Source: Nitrospirales bacterium
GTDB lineage: Bacteria; Nitrospirota; Nitrospiria; Nitrospirales; UBA8639
Direction of reading: 5' to 3'
Assembly: GCA_029261255.1 (NCBI GenBank)
Contig: JAJDBQ010000104.1
Location: forward strand, 1-64,000
Length of the DNA: 64,000 bases
In this document: positions 27,055 to 35,676 of the stretch, one piece after another
How the letters are laid out: every line of letters starts with the position of its first letter
Numbering within the stretch: position 1 is the first letter of the stretch
Notes under the pieces: model-generated
Told to the model about the DNA's origin: nothing
Database searches by the model: none
Seen by the model: the letters and a program-made list of their open reading frames with translations, nothing else
Translations under genes and position numbers: made by a program

Positions 27055-27645
27055 TTAAGAAGATGTCCAGTCATCTTGAGGGGCATAGGCGTTCAAGCCA
27101 TCAATGAGTGCATGAATACCATAGCCCCAGGTTCCACGCACGGCATGGTGTTCTTGTCCAGAAGCGATCATCATGACGGTGAGGCTCCAACCTTCAATCT
27201 CATGGTGATGGAAGTGCGTGGGTTGTATCTCTAGGATGATTTCAAGATCAAGGGTATTGTCCAGCATGGAGATGGCATCTTTGAGAATCGCATCCATTTG
27301 TTGCTGAAGAAAACTCACGAGGTCTGATACAAGATCTTTGGCATTGTGGGAAATTTCTGCAAAGCATAACGACACAAACGAGACTAAAATCACTGGTCGC
27401 TCAGGATCAGGTCCTTTCGCAAAACTTTGATCGGCGGCTAGGGTCATAAAGGGTGAGCGAGACTTATTAATCTGTATCAAGAGTTCCTGTGTTTCAGGCC
27501 ATCCGACACAAGGCGGTAATACCGGAATGATTTCAGGGTTTGTTTTGAGGTCAATGAAGCGGGCCTCAAGTGATCCATCGCTAATGGCCGGACCATACGG
27601 CACATGAAATTGTTTGGACCCTTCCGACAGTACGATATCCATCAT
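27055..27645 (-). CDS. Conserved hypothetical protein
   Basis: Protein of 196 residues starting MMDIVLSEGSKQFHVPYGPA. No signal peptide or membrane segment. It contains a His-rich stretch (THFHHHEIEGWSL) and a repeated acidic/hydrophobic helix (MDAILKDAISMLDNTLDLEI). Composition and codon use are those of a real gene. I recognise no family. It converges with the flavoprotein gene and is divergent from uup, so it appears monocistronic. Confidence 0.65.
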   Translation of the reverse strand: MMDIVLSEGSKQFHVPYGPAISDGSLEARFIDLKTNPEIIPVLPPCVGWPETQELLIQINKSRSPFMTLAADQSFAKGPDPERPVILVSFVSLCFAEISHNAKDLVSDLVSFLQQQMDAILKDAISMLDNTLDLEIILEIQPTHFHHHEIEGWSLTVMMIASGQEHHAVRGTWGYGIHALIDGLNAYAPQDDWTSS

Positions 27646-27766
27646 GTTCGCTCAATGAGTAACATTCGTGGTCCTATTGTACTGGAAGTGGAGGTTGAGA
27701 AGGAAAGTGAAAAAATTAGAACGTTCCTCCCTCTTCTGAGGGGTGGTGTAAGGAGTTGAGTGTTAT

Positions 27767-29587
27767 ATGTCTTCGTTAATCTATGCACAAAAAATACAAA
27801 AGTCATTTGGGGCGAAACGGTTGTTTCAGGGAATCACGTTTGGCATTGCTGAAAACGACCGAGTGGGGATTATTGGTCCCAATGGCTCTGGGAAATCGAC
27901 GTTTTTAAAAATTCTGGCAGGGTTCGAGACACCAGAAGAAGGGACGGTGACTCGACGGCAACGGCTACGAGTCGCGTATGTGCCGCAAGACACCTCGTAT
28001 TCAACAGACGTCACGGTTGGAGCCATGTTACTTGAGTCGGCTTTGAAGTCTGGATTGCCGGAAGGAGCGAGCCAAATTAGGGTATACGAAATCTTAGGAC
28101 GAGTGGGGTTTGAGGACGGAGAACAGCAGGTCTCCGTGCTTTCCGGTGGTTGGAAAAAGCGTCTAGCCATTGCCTGTGCGATGGTCCAAGATCCCGATGT
28201 GGTCTTACTTGATGAACCGACCAACCATATGGATGTGGAGGGCTTGCAGTGGTTAGCTCAACTTATGGCGCAGGCTCCTTGGGCGTGGGTTCTGGTTAGC
28301 CATGATCGGTGGTTTTTAGAGCAGGCCACAAATAAAATGGCGGAACTTCATAGCCGGTATGTCGATGGAATTTTGGTGTTCCCTGGGAACTATTCAAGCT
28401 TTCTCGAAAAACGTGATGCGCATCAGAACAATCAGGAGCAACAGGCCCAAGCCTTGGCTGGTAAGGTGAGACGTGAGGAGGCTTGGCTTCGGCGCGGGCC
28501 GAAGGCGCGAACGACGAAAGCCAAGTATCGAATAGACACTGCCCATGCCTTGCAAGCCGAATTAGCCGAAACATCAACGCGATTACGTCATCAAGATGTC
28601 TCCATTGATTTTGTGGGATCTGGTCGAAGAACCAAACAATTGATCGAGGTGACTGGACTCAACAAAGTCTTTGATTCTCGAACGATCATTCACGATCTGG
28701 AGATGATGGTGTCGCCAGGAAGAGCGGTGGGGATTATTGGCCACAATGGCTCAGGAAAATCCACGTTGTTGAAGTTGTTGGCGAAAGAATTAGTTCCTGA
28801 TCAAGGAACCGTGAAGTATGCAGATAATTTGCAGATGGTCTATTTCGATCAGCATCGGGCGCAATTAGATCCGAAGATGACCTTGCGGCGCACGCTCTCT
28901 GATTCAGGAGATTCAGTGACGTATCGAGGACAGCTCGTGCATTTGGTCGGATGGGCCAAACGCTTTCGTTTTGAGCCAGAACAATTGGATCTTCCGGTAG
29001 AGCTCTTGTCGGGTGGTGAACAAGCGCGTGCGGTCATGGCGCAGTTCATGCTCCAGCCAGCAGATGTTTTGATTGTCGATGAGCCGACTAACGATTTGGA
29101 TATCCCTACTCGAGAAACCTTAGAAGAAAGTTTCAAGGAATTCCCTGGCGCCTTAATTTTGGTCACGCATGATCGGTATATGCTCGAAGAAGTCTGTGGG
29201 GAGTTTGTGGGATTGGATGGCCAAGGGGCTTACGGGAATTTTGCGAGTTATGAACAATGGGAAACCTGGTTTCGGCGTCAACAGCGAGGAAAGAACCAGG
29301 AACCAAATGCTTCGCAAAAACCCAAGGGAGCGTCTGGAGGGCCTAAACCGAAAAAACTCTCGTATAAAGAACAAAAAGAATACGATCAGATGGAGGCAAA
29401 AATCCTTCAAGCTGAGACAGTACTCGCAACGTGCCGTGCAAATGCGGAAGACCCAGCAGTGGTGACTGACCACGTTCGTCTTCAAGAAGCCTATGGCGTT
29501 CTGAAGGAAGCCGAGCAGAAAGTCGCAAAATTCTATGCCAGATGGGCCGAACTAGAGGCGAAACACAAAGCATCCTCAGGTGGGTGA
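27767..29587 (+). CDS. uup: ABC-F family ATPase, Uup type
   Basis: Cytoplasmic protein of 606 residues with two ABC ATPase domains and no membrane part. Domain 1: Walker A GPNGSGKST near residue 38, signature VLSGGWKKR, Walker B VVLLDEPTNHMD. Domain 2: Walker A GHNGSGKST near residue 327, signature LLSGGEQARA, Walker B VLIVDEPTNDLD. A linker rich in charged residues and a C-terminal coiled coil (LSYKEQKEYDQMEAKILQAE) distinguish Uup from EttA-like members. Uup relatives act on ribosomes or on branched DNA intermediates and reduce transposon excision. The ATG is preceded by TAAGGAG. The gene stands alone. Confidence 0.88.
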   Translation: MSSLIYAQKIQKSFGAKRLFQGITFGIAENDRVGIIGPNGSGKSTFLKILAGFETPEEGTVTRRQRLRVAYVPQDTSYSTDVTVGAMLLESALKSGLPEGASQIRVYEILGRVGFEDGEQQVSVLSGGWKKRLAIACAMVQDPDVVLLDEPTNHMDVEGLQWLAQLMAQAPWAWVLVSHDRWFLEQATNKMAELHSRYVDGILVFPGNYSSFLEKRDAHQNNQEQQAQALAGKVRREEAWLRRGPKARTTKAKYRIDTAHALQAELAETSTRLRHQDVSIDFVGSGRRTKQLIEVTGLNKVFDSRTIIHDLEMMVSPGRAVGIIGHNGSGKSTLLKLLAKELVPDQGTVKYADNLQMVYFDQHRAQLDPKMTLRRTLSDSGDSVTYRGQLVHLVGWAKRFRFEPEQLDLPVELLSGGEQARAVMAQFMLQPADVLIVDEPTNDLDIPTRETLEESFKEFPGALILVTHDRYMLEEVCGEFVGLDGQGAYGNFASYEQWETWFRRQQRGKNQEPNASQKPKGASGGPKPKKLSYKEQKEYDQMEAKILQAETVLATCRANAEDPAVVTDHVRLQEAYGVLKEAEQKVAKFYARWAELEAKHKASSGG

Positions 29588-29606
29588 GAATATCTATCCA
29601 GAGTGA

Positions 29607-30092
29607 TTAGCCACAGCATTTTTTATATTTTTTTCCACTGCCACACGGGCATGGATCATTGCGACCCACTTTGGGTTCACTGCGAGTGATAGGCTCTTTT
29701 TTTGTAGGGTCACTCGAGTCAACGAAGTACCATTTGCCTTCGTGCTTTCGAAAGAGACTGAGCTCCTGGTGATCTTGAATGCCTTCTTCGGTCTCAAATT
29801 TTGCTTTAAACGTCACCGTGCCAACTTCGTCGCCCACGCCACCTTGTTTGGTCTCAAGAATCTCTAGCCCTGTCCACTTCGTTGATTCAGCCCATTCACG
29901 GTTGGCCTCCATGTCGGTTTCGTCGCGTGTTTTGGGATCATGTGTCCGCTCAATATAGTCCATTGCCACTTGGGTATAGGCCGAGTACCTGGACCGCATC
30001 ATTTGCTCGGCCGTCTCAGCTTCTTTTTCGCCCTTAATAAATGGTTCGCAACATGTCTTGTAGGTTTCCCCACTTTCACACGGGCATTGCAT
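29607..30092 (-). CDS. YchJ-like SEC-C motif protein
   Basis: Protein of 161 residues flanked by zinc-binding SEC-C motifs: [13 protein letters not shown] at the N-terminus and [17 protein letters not shown] at the very C-terminus. In between lies the YchJ NTF2-like domain ([27 protein letters not shown]). The family (UPF0225) is widespread and of unknown function; the SEC-C motif binds zinc and, in SecA, SecB or the ribosome. The ATG at 30092 is chosen because AAAGGAG lies 5 nt upstream; an in-frame GTG two codons earlier overlaps that site. It converges with uup. Confidence 0.85.
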   Translation of the reverse strand: MQCPCESGETYKTCCEPFIKGEKEAETAEQMMRSRYSAYTQVAMDYIERTHDPKTRDETDMEANREWAESTKWTGLEILETKQGGVGDEVGTVTFKAKFETEEGIQDHQELSLFRKHEGKWYFVDSSDPTKKEPITRSEPKVGRNDPCPCGSGKKYKKCCG

Positions 30093-30186
30093 AAACACTC
30101 CTTTGAAGTTATTGGAAAGATGTGCTGTTCTTGTACTTTTTCTATGACAACAAAGTCAAAAGGCTTGGGCTGAGGACTTCTTTCAT

Positions 30187-30654
30187 CTATTTCTGCTCAT
30201 TTCTTGGTTTGGCGATGTGGGTGAGATAGTGATCGAGGTGTTTGGCAAATAATTGGCGATCACGTAGGCTTATGGCAGAAGGCCCTCCAGTTTCGATGCC
30301 GCTGGCGCGGAGTGTCTCCATAAAATCTCTCATTGTCAGTTTAGCTTGAATCGTATCGGACGAATGCATCTCCCCCCGTGGATCAAGCGCATGTCCACCT
30401 TTCTCGATGACTTCTGCTGCAAGTGGAATGTCGGCCGTAATCACCAGGTCGCCAGCTTCAAGTCTTTTCACGATTTCCGAATCAGCCACATCGAAGCCAT
30501 CAGCCACTTGGATAGCGGAGATGTAAGCCGAGGATGGGGTATAGAGTAGCCGATTCGCGACAAGCGTGACCTGCACAGCCGTTCGATCCGCCGCACGAAA
30601 CAAAATTTCCTTAATCACCTTAGGACACGAATCAGCATCAACCCAAATTGGCAT
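30187..30654 (-). CDS. yaiI: YaiI/YqxD-family PIN-like protein (DUF188)
   Basis: Protein of 155 residues starting [18 protein letters not shown], the hallmark of the YaiI/YqxD (UPF0178) family. Conserved acidic residues in [24 protein letters not shown] and the LDPRGEMHS block match the family, which has a PIN-like nuclease fold. Catalytic activity has not been established for the group to my knowledge. The length is normal. The start ATG is followed directly by the conserved motif, so it is secure. Neighbours suggest no pathway. Confidence 0.88.
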   Translation of the reverse strand: MPIWVDADSCPKVIKEILFRAADRTAVQVTLVANRLLYTPSSAYISAIQVADGFDVADSEIVKRLEAGDLVITADIPLAAEVIEKGGHALDPRGEMHSSDTIQAKLTMRDFMETLRASGIETGGPSAISLRDRQLFAKHLDHYLTHIAKPRNEQK

Positions 30655-30832
30655 GGCTTCCTTTCATTGCTAATACTTTACTCATTAATAATTTTATAAT
30701 TTCGGGTTGTTGTGAAAGCTGATTAACGCAGGAACTTATTATAAGCGAGTGAGTTTCGGCTCATGAACCTGATATTTGCCTTTGTTCTTGGCGGAAGATT
30801 GGTCCCATCCAGAATCCGCATAGTCTATGAGA

Positions 30833-31638
30833 TTACTTAAGACCTGAGCCGGAACGGGAAACCTCTATGTTGTGGGGAATTCTGCCATTTCCGAGTTGCG
30901 AAAGCATTAGTTCCCATGAATATTTGCTTTCGAGATCGGATTTTGGCCCAAGGTTGATGTGTGCGATGCAATCACGCTTCAATGGGAAGCAGTAATAGGG
31001 GATAAGATTGTTGGGTCGAGGAAAGAACCGATAATCGGTGTAGGGTACTCCTTGCCTTGCAAAGCGAAACTCCTTCTCTGACTCGAATGATCGATCTTTG
31101 GCGAATGCTGCCAAACGAATGAGGCGATTGACTGCATTCTCACGAAGGCCCGATCGATTGGCATCTTCAACCGCGCGCACAATACCGTCGATCTTTTTTG
31201 TTATTTCAGCATCGTCATACAGAACCAGGTCAGCGAATAGATATTTGTGGGCATCAGAGGCGACAAGCAACTTGGCCTTCCAAAACCAAGTGCAACCCCT
31301 CCGCCATTTGAAGCATACCGTTCCCACTGTGCTACGTCGTTGGAATGTGCAGAAAAACATATTACACAGATACTTGTTCCTGGCCGGCGATTGATGAACT
31401 GCTTAATTGCTTCAATAATCGCAGGATCAACTGGGTCCTTTGCATCAATACGCTGTTGAATGTAGTGGCGGACACGGTCGAATGTTCCCCAGAACTCTTT
31501 TCCGTCGTTGAGATACAGGATATTCGATAGCCATATTTCTTCGTTGTGCACAATGCTCGCCGCCGCGTCGTGCGATGTGTAGTGATAAACTATGTCGTCA
31601 CTGGCATGCATAGTGTGATTCAACTCTTTGGGGATCAT
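30833..31638 (-). pseudogene. Frameshifted DUF2971-family gene
   Basis: Two overlapping reverse-strand frames together encode one DUF2971-like protein. The first (from 31638) has the family start VYHYTSHDAAASIVHNEEIW, YLNDGKEF and VAQWERYASNGGGVALGFG. The continuation (KAKLLVASDAHKYLFADLVL, then SEKEFRFAR and the end) is in another frame. The switch falls near 31275-31282, where one missing base would restore GFGR-AKLL. DUF2971 proteins are often near defence or stress genes but have no fixed function. The lesion may be a true inactivating frameshift or a sequencing error; no slippery heptamer that would suggest programmed shifting stands out. Confidence 0.75.
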
Positions 31639-31763
31639 GTGGTGCTGAAGATTCGCATGTAAGCCATATGAAAATAATTAAACTGATCTGACTAAGATGC
31701 CGCATCCTGATTTCCTTTTCGAATAATCATCGATGGGATTTTTGTCAAATTTATTACGTTTTT

Positions 31764-31930
31764 AACCCAAGCTCTGGTCGGATCATAAGCCAGCATAACC
31801 GACAATAAATGCAATACATGCGGCGAGGCCGACTGCGACGGGGCCAGCCGTATGTGTCTGTGATCCAGGGTGTTAACGTTGGTGAAAGAGTGTCGCCTAG
31901 ATCGGCTATGATGTTCATTAGGCGGTGGGA
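31764..31930 (-). pseudogene. Decayed copy of the MFS gene 3' end (copy 1)
   Basis: Diverged duplicate of the last 170 bases or so of the MFS gene at 33020-34327. Shared blocks include GCGGCGAGGCCGA, CCAGCCGTATGTGTC, GATCCAGGGTGTTAACGTTGG (CAGTGTTGG in the gene) and GCCGCCTA/TCGCCTA. It carries substitutions and indels and no longer encodes the protein end. Confidence 0.7.
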
Positions 31931-32000
31931 TTTCTAAACAAGGCGTGCTTTTCAAGATTTTTCTGATGCTGTCTTAAACTGGAATTGGAGCGACACAGAA

Positions 32001-32034
32001 AGTGCGGGCTTCGCCTAGGCGAAGCCCGCCACTT
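32001..32034. terminator. Strong hairpin downstream of a small lysine-rich gene
   Basis: Near-perfect palindrome: AGTG, CGGGCTTCGCCT, AGGCGAAGCCCG, a one-base bulge, CACT. It lies 22 nt beyond the stop of the 28-residue reverse-strand gene. The stem is very stable, but no long U-run follows, so it could be a terminator, an mRNA-stabilising hairpin or part of a repeat. Confidence 0.5.
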
Positions 32035-32055
32035 CCATCGAAGAAAGGATCTCGG

Positions 32056-32142
32056 CTATTTCTTCTTGTCCTTTTTTTTCTGTTGCTCGGTTTTTTGTTT
32101 TTGCGCTTTGTCTTTATCCTTTTTTCCGCCTTTATCTCCCAT
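32056..32142 (-). CDS. Very small lysine-rich protein (28 aa)
   Basis: Reverse-strand gene for a 28-residue protein that begins MGDKGGKKDKDKAQKQK and ends in a Lys-rich tail; 15 of 28 residues are Lys. The ATG is preceded by AAGGAGGGATACC, an almost perfect ribosome site at good spacing, the strongest argument that it is translated. I recall similar Lys-rich proteins opening MGDKGGKKDKDK in many bacterial genomes, annotated as hypothetical. The charge suggests nucleic-acid or ribosome association. A strong hairpin closes the unit. It sits between the two decayed MFS tails. Confidence 0.7.
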   Translation of the reverse strand: MGDKGGKKDKDKAQKQKTEQQKKKDKKK

Positions 32143-32292
32143 GGTATCCCTCCTTTCTCACTAAGATGGACTGTCCGTCCGTGGTAATCTCAACTACGTG
32201 GATCTGTCACTGAAGATGCTTCTTCTGTTCCAAAGCCGAAGCTCAGCTTATCATGCAAAGGAACAATCTGGAGGAAGTTTCTTTATTCATGT

Positions 32293-32378
32293 TTCAGCCC
32301 GAGACCTGGGCGAATGAAGAACCAACACATTCCGCCTATTAGCGCAATGATGGCGGCGAGGCCGAGGGCGACGGGGCA
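32293..32378 (-). pseudogene. Fragment of the MFS gene 3' end (copy 2)
   Basis: Short duplicate of the final bases of the MFS gene. A 56-base stretch at 32311-32366 is identical to 33048-33103, with a few differences on either side. It ends abruptly in unrelated sequence, so it is a recent partial duplication or a gene-converted older copy. Confidence 0.8.
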
Positions 32379-32484
32379 GCCGAAAAAATAGGTTGGAGGA
32401 GGCGACGAATTTGAGGAAATCAGGTGACTTCCATTTTCTGCTGGGAAAATTGGTATAGGAAAATGCCATCAAGAATGGCGACCG

Positions 32485-32754
32485 TTAGATGCTGCTTTTT
32501 GCTTTGAGAGGGAACTGTCCGGGATGTTTGATGGTGTCTCTTCCTAGATCAATATCCAGATCTGGCCAAAAATAATGTCCTGGTGAAGGTTCTTCGACAT
32601 GAAGAATCTTTCCGACTGGAGCTTCCTTGAACCAAGGAAAGTCTTGGTATGAAAGGAACAATTCTTCCCCATTCGTGAATAACCAAATTCCGTGGGAGGA
32701 AATATTTGTTACTTCAAGTTCCGAAGTGGTTTTTCCAGGCGTTGGTGAATTCAT
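32485..32754 (-). CDS. DUF2442-type protein
   Basis: Protein of 89 residues starting MNSPTPGKTTSELEVTNISS, with ISSHGIWLFTNGEELFLSYQ, FPWFKEAPVGKILHVEEP and WPDLDIDLG, all typical of DUF2442. These proteins are commonly found next to DUF4160 partners in arrangements that look like toxin-antitoxin or addiction pairs, though this is not firmly shown. The start codon lies inside the preceding DUF4160 gene (41-nt overlap), and homologues of this subtype begin at the same MNSPT, so the overlap is accepted. Confidence 0.82.
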   Translation of the reverse strand: MNSPTPGKTTSELEVTNISSHGIWLFTNGEELFLSYQDFPWFKEAPVGKILHVEEPSPGHYFWPDLDIDLGRDTIKHPGQFPLKAKSSI

Positions 32755-32953
32755 GGTGGTGCTCCTTTATCAGTTGCTCAATTTCTCGAAGATGTGAACC
32801 TGATAATGAATAATTGTGTGCTAATTGAATCTCAGGTTCAAGCCAAAACTTGGCTTCCCCATCTCCACAATGCACATGAATATGCATTCGTTCTTCTTCG
32901 CGAGAAAAGAAGAAAAACCGAAATCCACGAATCTTGAGAACTGTTGGACTCAT
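32714..32953 (-). CDS. DUF4160-type protein
   Basis: Protein of 79 residues with the DUF4160 core: SPTVLKIRGFRFFFFSREEE, RMHIHVHCGDGEAKFWLEP and a C-terminal helix ending WKNHFGT. The His-x-His and Glu/Lys/Trp residues of the HIHV...GEAKFWLEP motif are the family hallmark. It is the first gene of a two-gene unit with DUF2442 and overlaps it by 41 nt. Small size, tight coupling and island-like surroundings fit a toxin-antitoxin-like pair; which partner would be toxic is unknown. Confidence 0.82.
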   Translation of the reverse strand: MSPTVLKIRGFRFFFFSREEERMHIHVHCGDGEAKFWLEPEIQLAHNYSLSGSHLREIEQLIKEHHHEFTNAWKNHFGT

Positions 32954-33019
32954 GGGTTTAGCTTAACATGGCTCTATGAAATTGTATTGATGAACTCAAC
33001 AAGGAAGACTGCACTCAAG

Positions 33020-34327
33020 CTATATAGGCTTTAACCCAAGACCAGGACGAATGAAGAACCAACACATTCCGCCTATTAGCGCAATGATGGCGGCGAGGCC
33101 GAGAGCGACGGGCCAGCCGTATGTGTCGGCGATCCAGGGTGTCAGTGTTGGGGAAAGTGTGCCGCCTAAATTGGCGCCGGTGTTCATGAGGCCGGAGAGT
33201 GTGCCGGCATATGGTTTGGAAAGATCGGTTGTCGCAGACCAAAAAGGGCCAACCGTGAAGTAGAGCCAACCTGCCCCTAATGACAAAAATCCGATGGCCA
33301 CATAAGGCGCTTCGACGTTAGCGCCGATGATGATGAAGAGCGCCGCCATGATCATTCCTGTTCCGCCTACGCTCGCTCTTCCCCAATTGATACCGTATTT
33401 TTCTGATAGCCTATCGGTGACCCAACCTCCCAATGGACAAAAGATGGTCATGGCGATGAATGGAGCCGAGGCAAAGAAGGCACCTTGAAGGATGGCGAAG
33501 CCTCGGACATTGACCAGATAGAGATAGAACCAAGACATGTAGATGTAGGCCACGTATCCCAAACATGTGTAACTGATCGTGAGCCACCAGACGGTTGGTG
33601 TGGTGAGGATGGCTTTCCAGGGGACACGTTCTGGTTTTTGAATATTGTCCTCGCCTTGGTCCTGTCCTTCGATGATGGAGACTTCGGCTTCGTTGACATG
33701 TGGATGCTGACGGGGAAGGTCTGTAGCATACCAATACCACAGAAGCGCAATCACAAGGCCGAGCAGTCCGGCAGCATAGAACGCTGTTTGCCAGCCATAG
33801 TTCACCATGATCCAGGCGGTGACGGGCGGTGTGAGGGCTGAGCCGATGCCGATACCGCCGATTGTGATGCCAATACCTAAGCCTCGTTCTTGTGGTGGAT
33901 GCCAGTTTGCAATTGATCGGTTGAAATTGGGAAGAGCGGCGGCTTCTCCAATGCCAATGAGAAATCTCACGACCGCAAGCGAGCCCATAATGCCGATAAG
34001 ATTGACTAGGGGAAGGGTTGGCGCAAGAGCTGTGAGTGCTGTGAAGATCGACCACCAGATGACGGCGAAGGTTAAGACTCGCCGAGGTCCCCATCGATCC
34101 CCCATCCATCCTCCCGGAACTTGAAAGAGCGCATAACCAAAAACGAATGCTGAAAAGATTTGTCCCATTTGCAGATCGCTGAGTCCTAACGCGGGCATCA
34201 TGTGTCTGGCGGTGACAGAGATGTTGACGCGGTCGATATAGGTGACGATGCTGATGAGAAGCAGGAGAAAGAGAATTCTCCACCGGATACGAGTCGGTTG
34301 GTTTGAATGGGGAGGTGTGAGCGTCAT
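33020..34327 (-). CDS. MFS transporter, anion:cation symporter (ACS)-like
   Basis: Inner-membrane carrier of 435 residues with about 12 hydrophobic segments. The N-terminus has the ACS-type signature YIDRVNISVTARHMMPALG and FGYALFQVPGGWMGDRWGPR, the A-like motif between helices 2 and 3. The centre (YATDLPRQHPHVNEAEVSII) is the cytoplasmic loop. ACS members import organic anions such as sugar acids, phthalate or phosphate esters in symport with H+ or Na+; the substrate cannot be predicted here. The ATG at 34327 is preferred to an in-frame TTG four codons earlier. Fragments of its 3' end are duplicated downstream. Confidence 0.85.
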   Translation of the reverse strand: MTLTPPHSNQPTRIRWRILFLLLLISIVTYIDRVNISVTARHMMPALGLSDLQMGQIFSAFVFGYALFQVPGGWMGDRWGPRRVLTFAVIWWSIFTALTALAPTLPLVNLIGIMGSLAVVRFLIGIGEAAALPNFNRSIANWHPPQERGLGIGITIGGIGIGSALTPPVTAWIMVNYGWQTAFYAAGLLGLVIALLWYWYATDLPRQHPHVNEAEVSIIEGQDQGEDNIQKPERVPWKAILTTPTVWWLTISYTCLGYVAYIYMSWFYLYLVNVRGFAILQGAFFASAPFIAMTIFCPLGGWVTDRLSEKYGINWGRASVGGTGMIMAALFIIIGANVEAPYVAIGFLSLGAGWLYFTVGPFWSATTDLSKPYAGTLSGLMNTGANLGGTLSPTLTPWIADTYGWPVALGLAAIIALIGGMCWFFIRPGLGLKPI

Positions 34328-34614
34328 GAAAAATGGCAACAGGGAAGGCTCGTGTTACTTAAATTCTGTTGATTTAATTGTCAGATATTTGAAAATGTGT
34401 TGATTGGTGCCAAGGGAGGTGTTAATTATCTCAATTGGCGACCGTATTTTAGCAGGGATTATGGATGGTCGGAAGTTGGGAAAATGTCCAAGATTATTTT
34501 TTCTTTGCATCTTTTGTTGATTGCAAGGCCCTCTCCATGGTAGATGGGGTCCATTGAAGAGGCGATCCGTTCCATGCGGGTCGGTTGTCGATCATACTAG
34601 CAGGAGGGTGACAC

Positions 34615-35523
34615 ATGGCTGTTAAGGCTAAGCCCAAGTCAAAGGCCAAGCCCAAGTCGCAGAAGAAAGTGACATCGAAGCCTAAGGCTGTGTCGAAGAA
34701 ACCCGTGAAAGCCACAAAAGTCCTGTCCAAAAAGGTTAAGCCAAAACCGAAACCTCAGAAGGCCAAGGTTGTGACGAAATCTAAACCGAAGTCCAAGGGA
34801 GCGACACCAAAGGCTTCCTTACGATCGAAGGTGAAGCCTACAAAGGCGCCGAAAGGTAAAGCGAAAACATTGACAACCGTAACAAAGAAGCCAAAACCAG
34901 CAGTGAGTACCAAAAATTCCAATCCGGCTAAAAAGACTGCAGTGTCCAGCACTCGAACTACAGCTAAGTCGACAACCAAGAGTCAGAAGACCTCTGCGAC
35001 TGGACCTACAAAGAACGTGAAGGGTGCCAAGGTTGCTCAGGGATCCAAAGCTCTTGGTCAAGGGAAAAAGGCCGTGAGTACAGCGAAGAACGTTGCCTCA
35101 TCCACCAAGAAGGCTGTTACAAAAAAGGCCACAAAACAAGACTCAGAGAAGACTATAGAGTTGGTTCCTACTCCTCAAGGCAAGAAATCATCGTCTAAAG
35201 GTGATGTTGATCGGTCGGAGGCCGTGTTGCCGAATGACATTGATGCTGAATTGGACGTTGAAGTGGAAGCTGGGAGAGGTATGACGCTCGAGACGTTAAC
35301 CTCGGAACTTACGGATGCCTCAGATGATATCGATGTAGCTGACCTGGACGATGACTTCGCTGACGATGATTTTTCCGAAGATTTGGCCGATGAGGCCGAT
35401 GAGGCCGACGAAGACTTAGATTTGACCGAAGATTTAGCTGAGGAACTCGGCCCAGGGAAATTTATCCGAGAGCCAGAAGGGAACAACCGGGATGATGAAG
35501 ATGAAGGCCCACGTTCCTGGTAA
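34615..35523 (+). CDS. Histone H1-like Lys-rich protein with acidic C-terminal tail
   Basis: Protein of 302 residues with two opposite halves. Residues 1-190 are a Lys/Ala/Pro/Ser/Thr-rich low-complexity array (AKPKSKAKPKSQKK, KKVKPKPKPQKAK) as in bacterial histone H1-like and AlgP-type DNA-binding proteins. Residues about 200-302 are strongly acidic (DLDDDFADDDFSED, DEADEADEDLDLTEDLAEEL) and end EDEGPRSW. The first half should bind nucleic acid; the acid tail might mask it or recruit other proteins. A strong AGGAGG site precedes the ATG. No folded domain is evident. The array is prone to length change by recombination. Confidence 0.75.
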   Translation: MAVKAKPKSKAKPKSQKKVTSKPKAVSKKPVKATKVLSKKVKPKPKPQKAKVVTKSKPKSKGATPKASLRSKVKPTKAPKGKAKTLTTVTKKPKPAVSTKNSNPAKKTAVSSTRTTAKSTTKSQKTSATGPTKNVKGAKVAQGSKALGQGKKAVSTAKNVASSTKKAVTKKATKQDSEKTIELVPTPQGKKSSSKGDVDRSEAVLPNDIDAELDVEVEAGRGMTLETLTSELTDASDDIDVADLDDDFADDDFSEDLADEADEADEDLDLTEDLAEELGPGKFIREPEGNNRDDEDEGPRSW

Positions 35524-35617
35524 ACGGCGGCCGTCTTAGATTTTATCTTGCCTTTTCTTGTTTTGACCTCCTCTCGCTCCCGTGCTGTCCTTGGCGTGTT
35601 CTTGTCCCGTGTGGGAT

Positions 35618-35640
35618 TTCCTGTTACAAGTAAACAGGAA
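35618..35640. promoter_or_regulatory. Palindrome upstream of the peroxiredoxin gene
   Basis: Perfect 8-bp inverted repeat TTCCTGTT/AACAGGAA with a 7-nt loop, 36 nt before the peroxiredoxin start. It could be an operator or a transcript hairpin; no run of T follows directly, so a terminator is less likely. Confidence 0.4.
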
Positions 35641-35676
35641 CTCTAAGCCGTTTCGATACTGTTAGAAGGAGAATTC

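Noticed and set aside
32785-33036. Forward frame over the DUF4160 gene
   Set aside because: Antisense to a recognised family; Phe-rich shadow.
33411-34283. 290-codon reverse frame overlapping the MFS gene
   Set aside because: Same strand but a different frame from a clear 12-helix transporter; Ser/Arg/His-rich composition typical of shadow frames.
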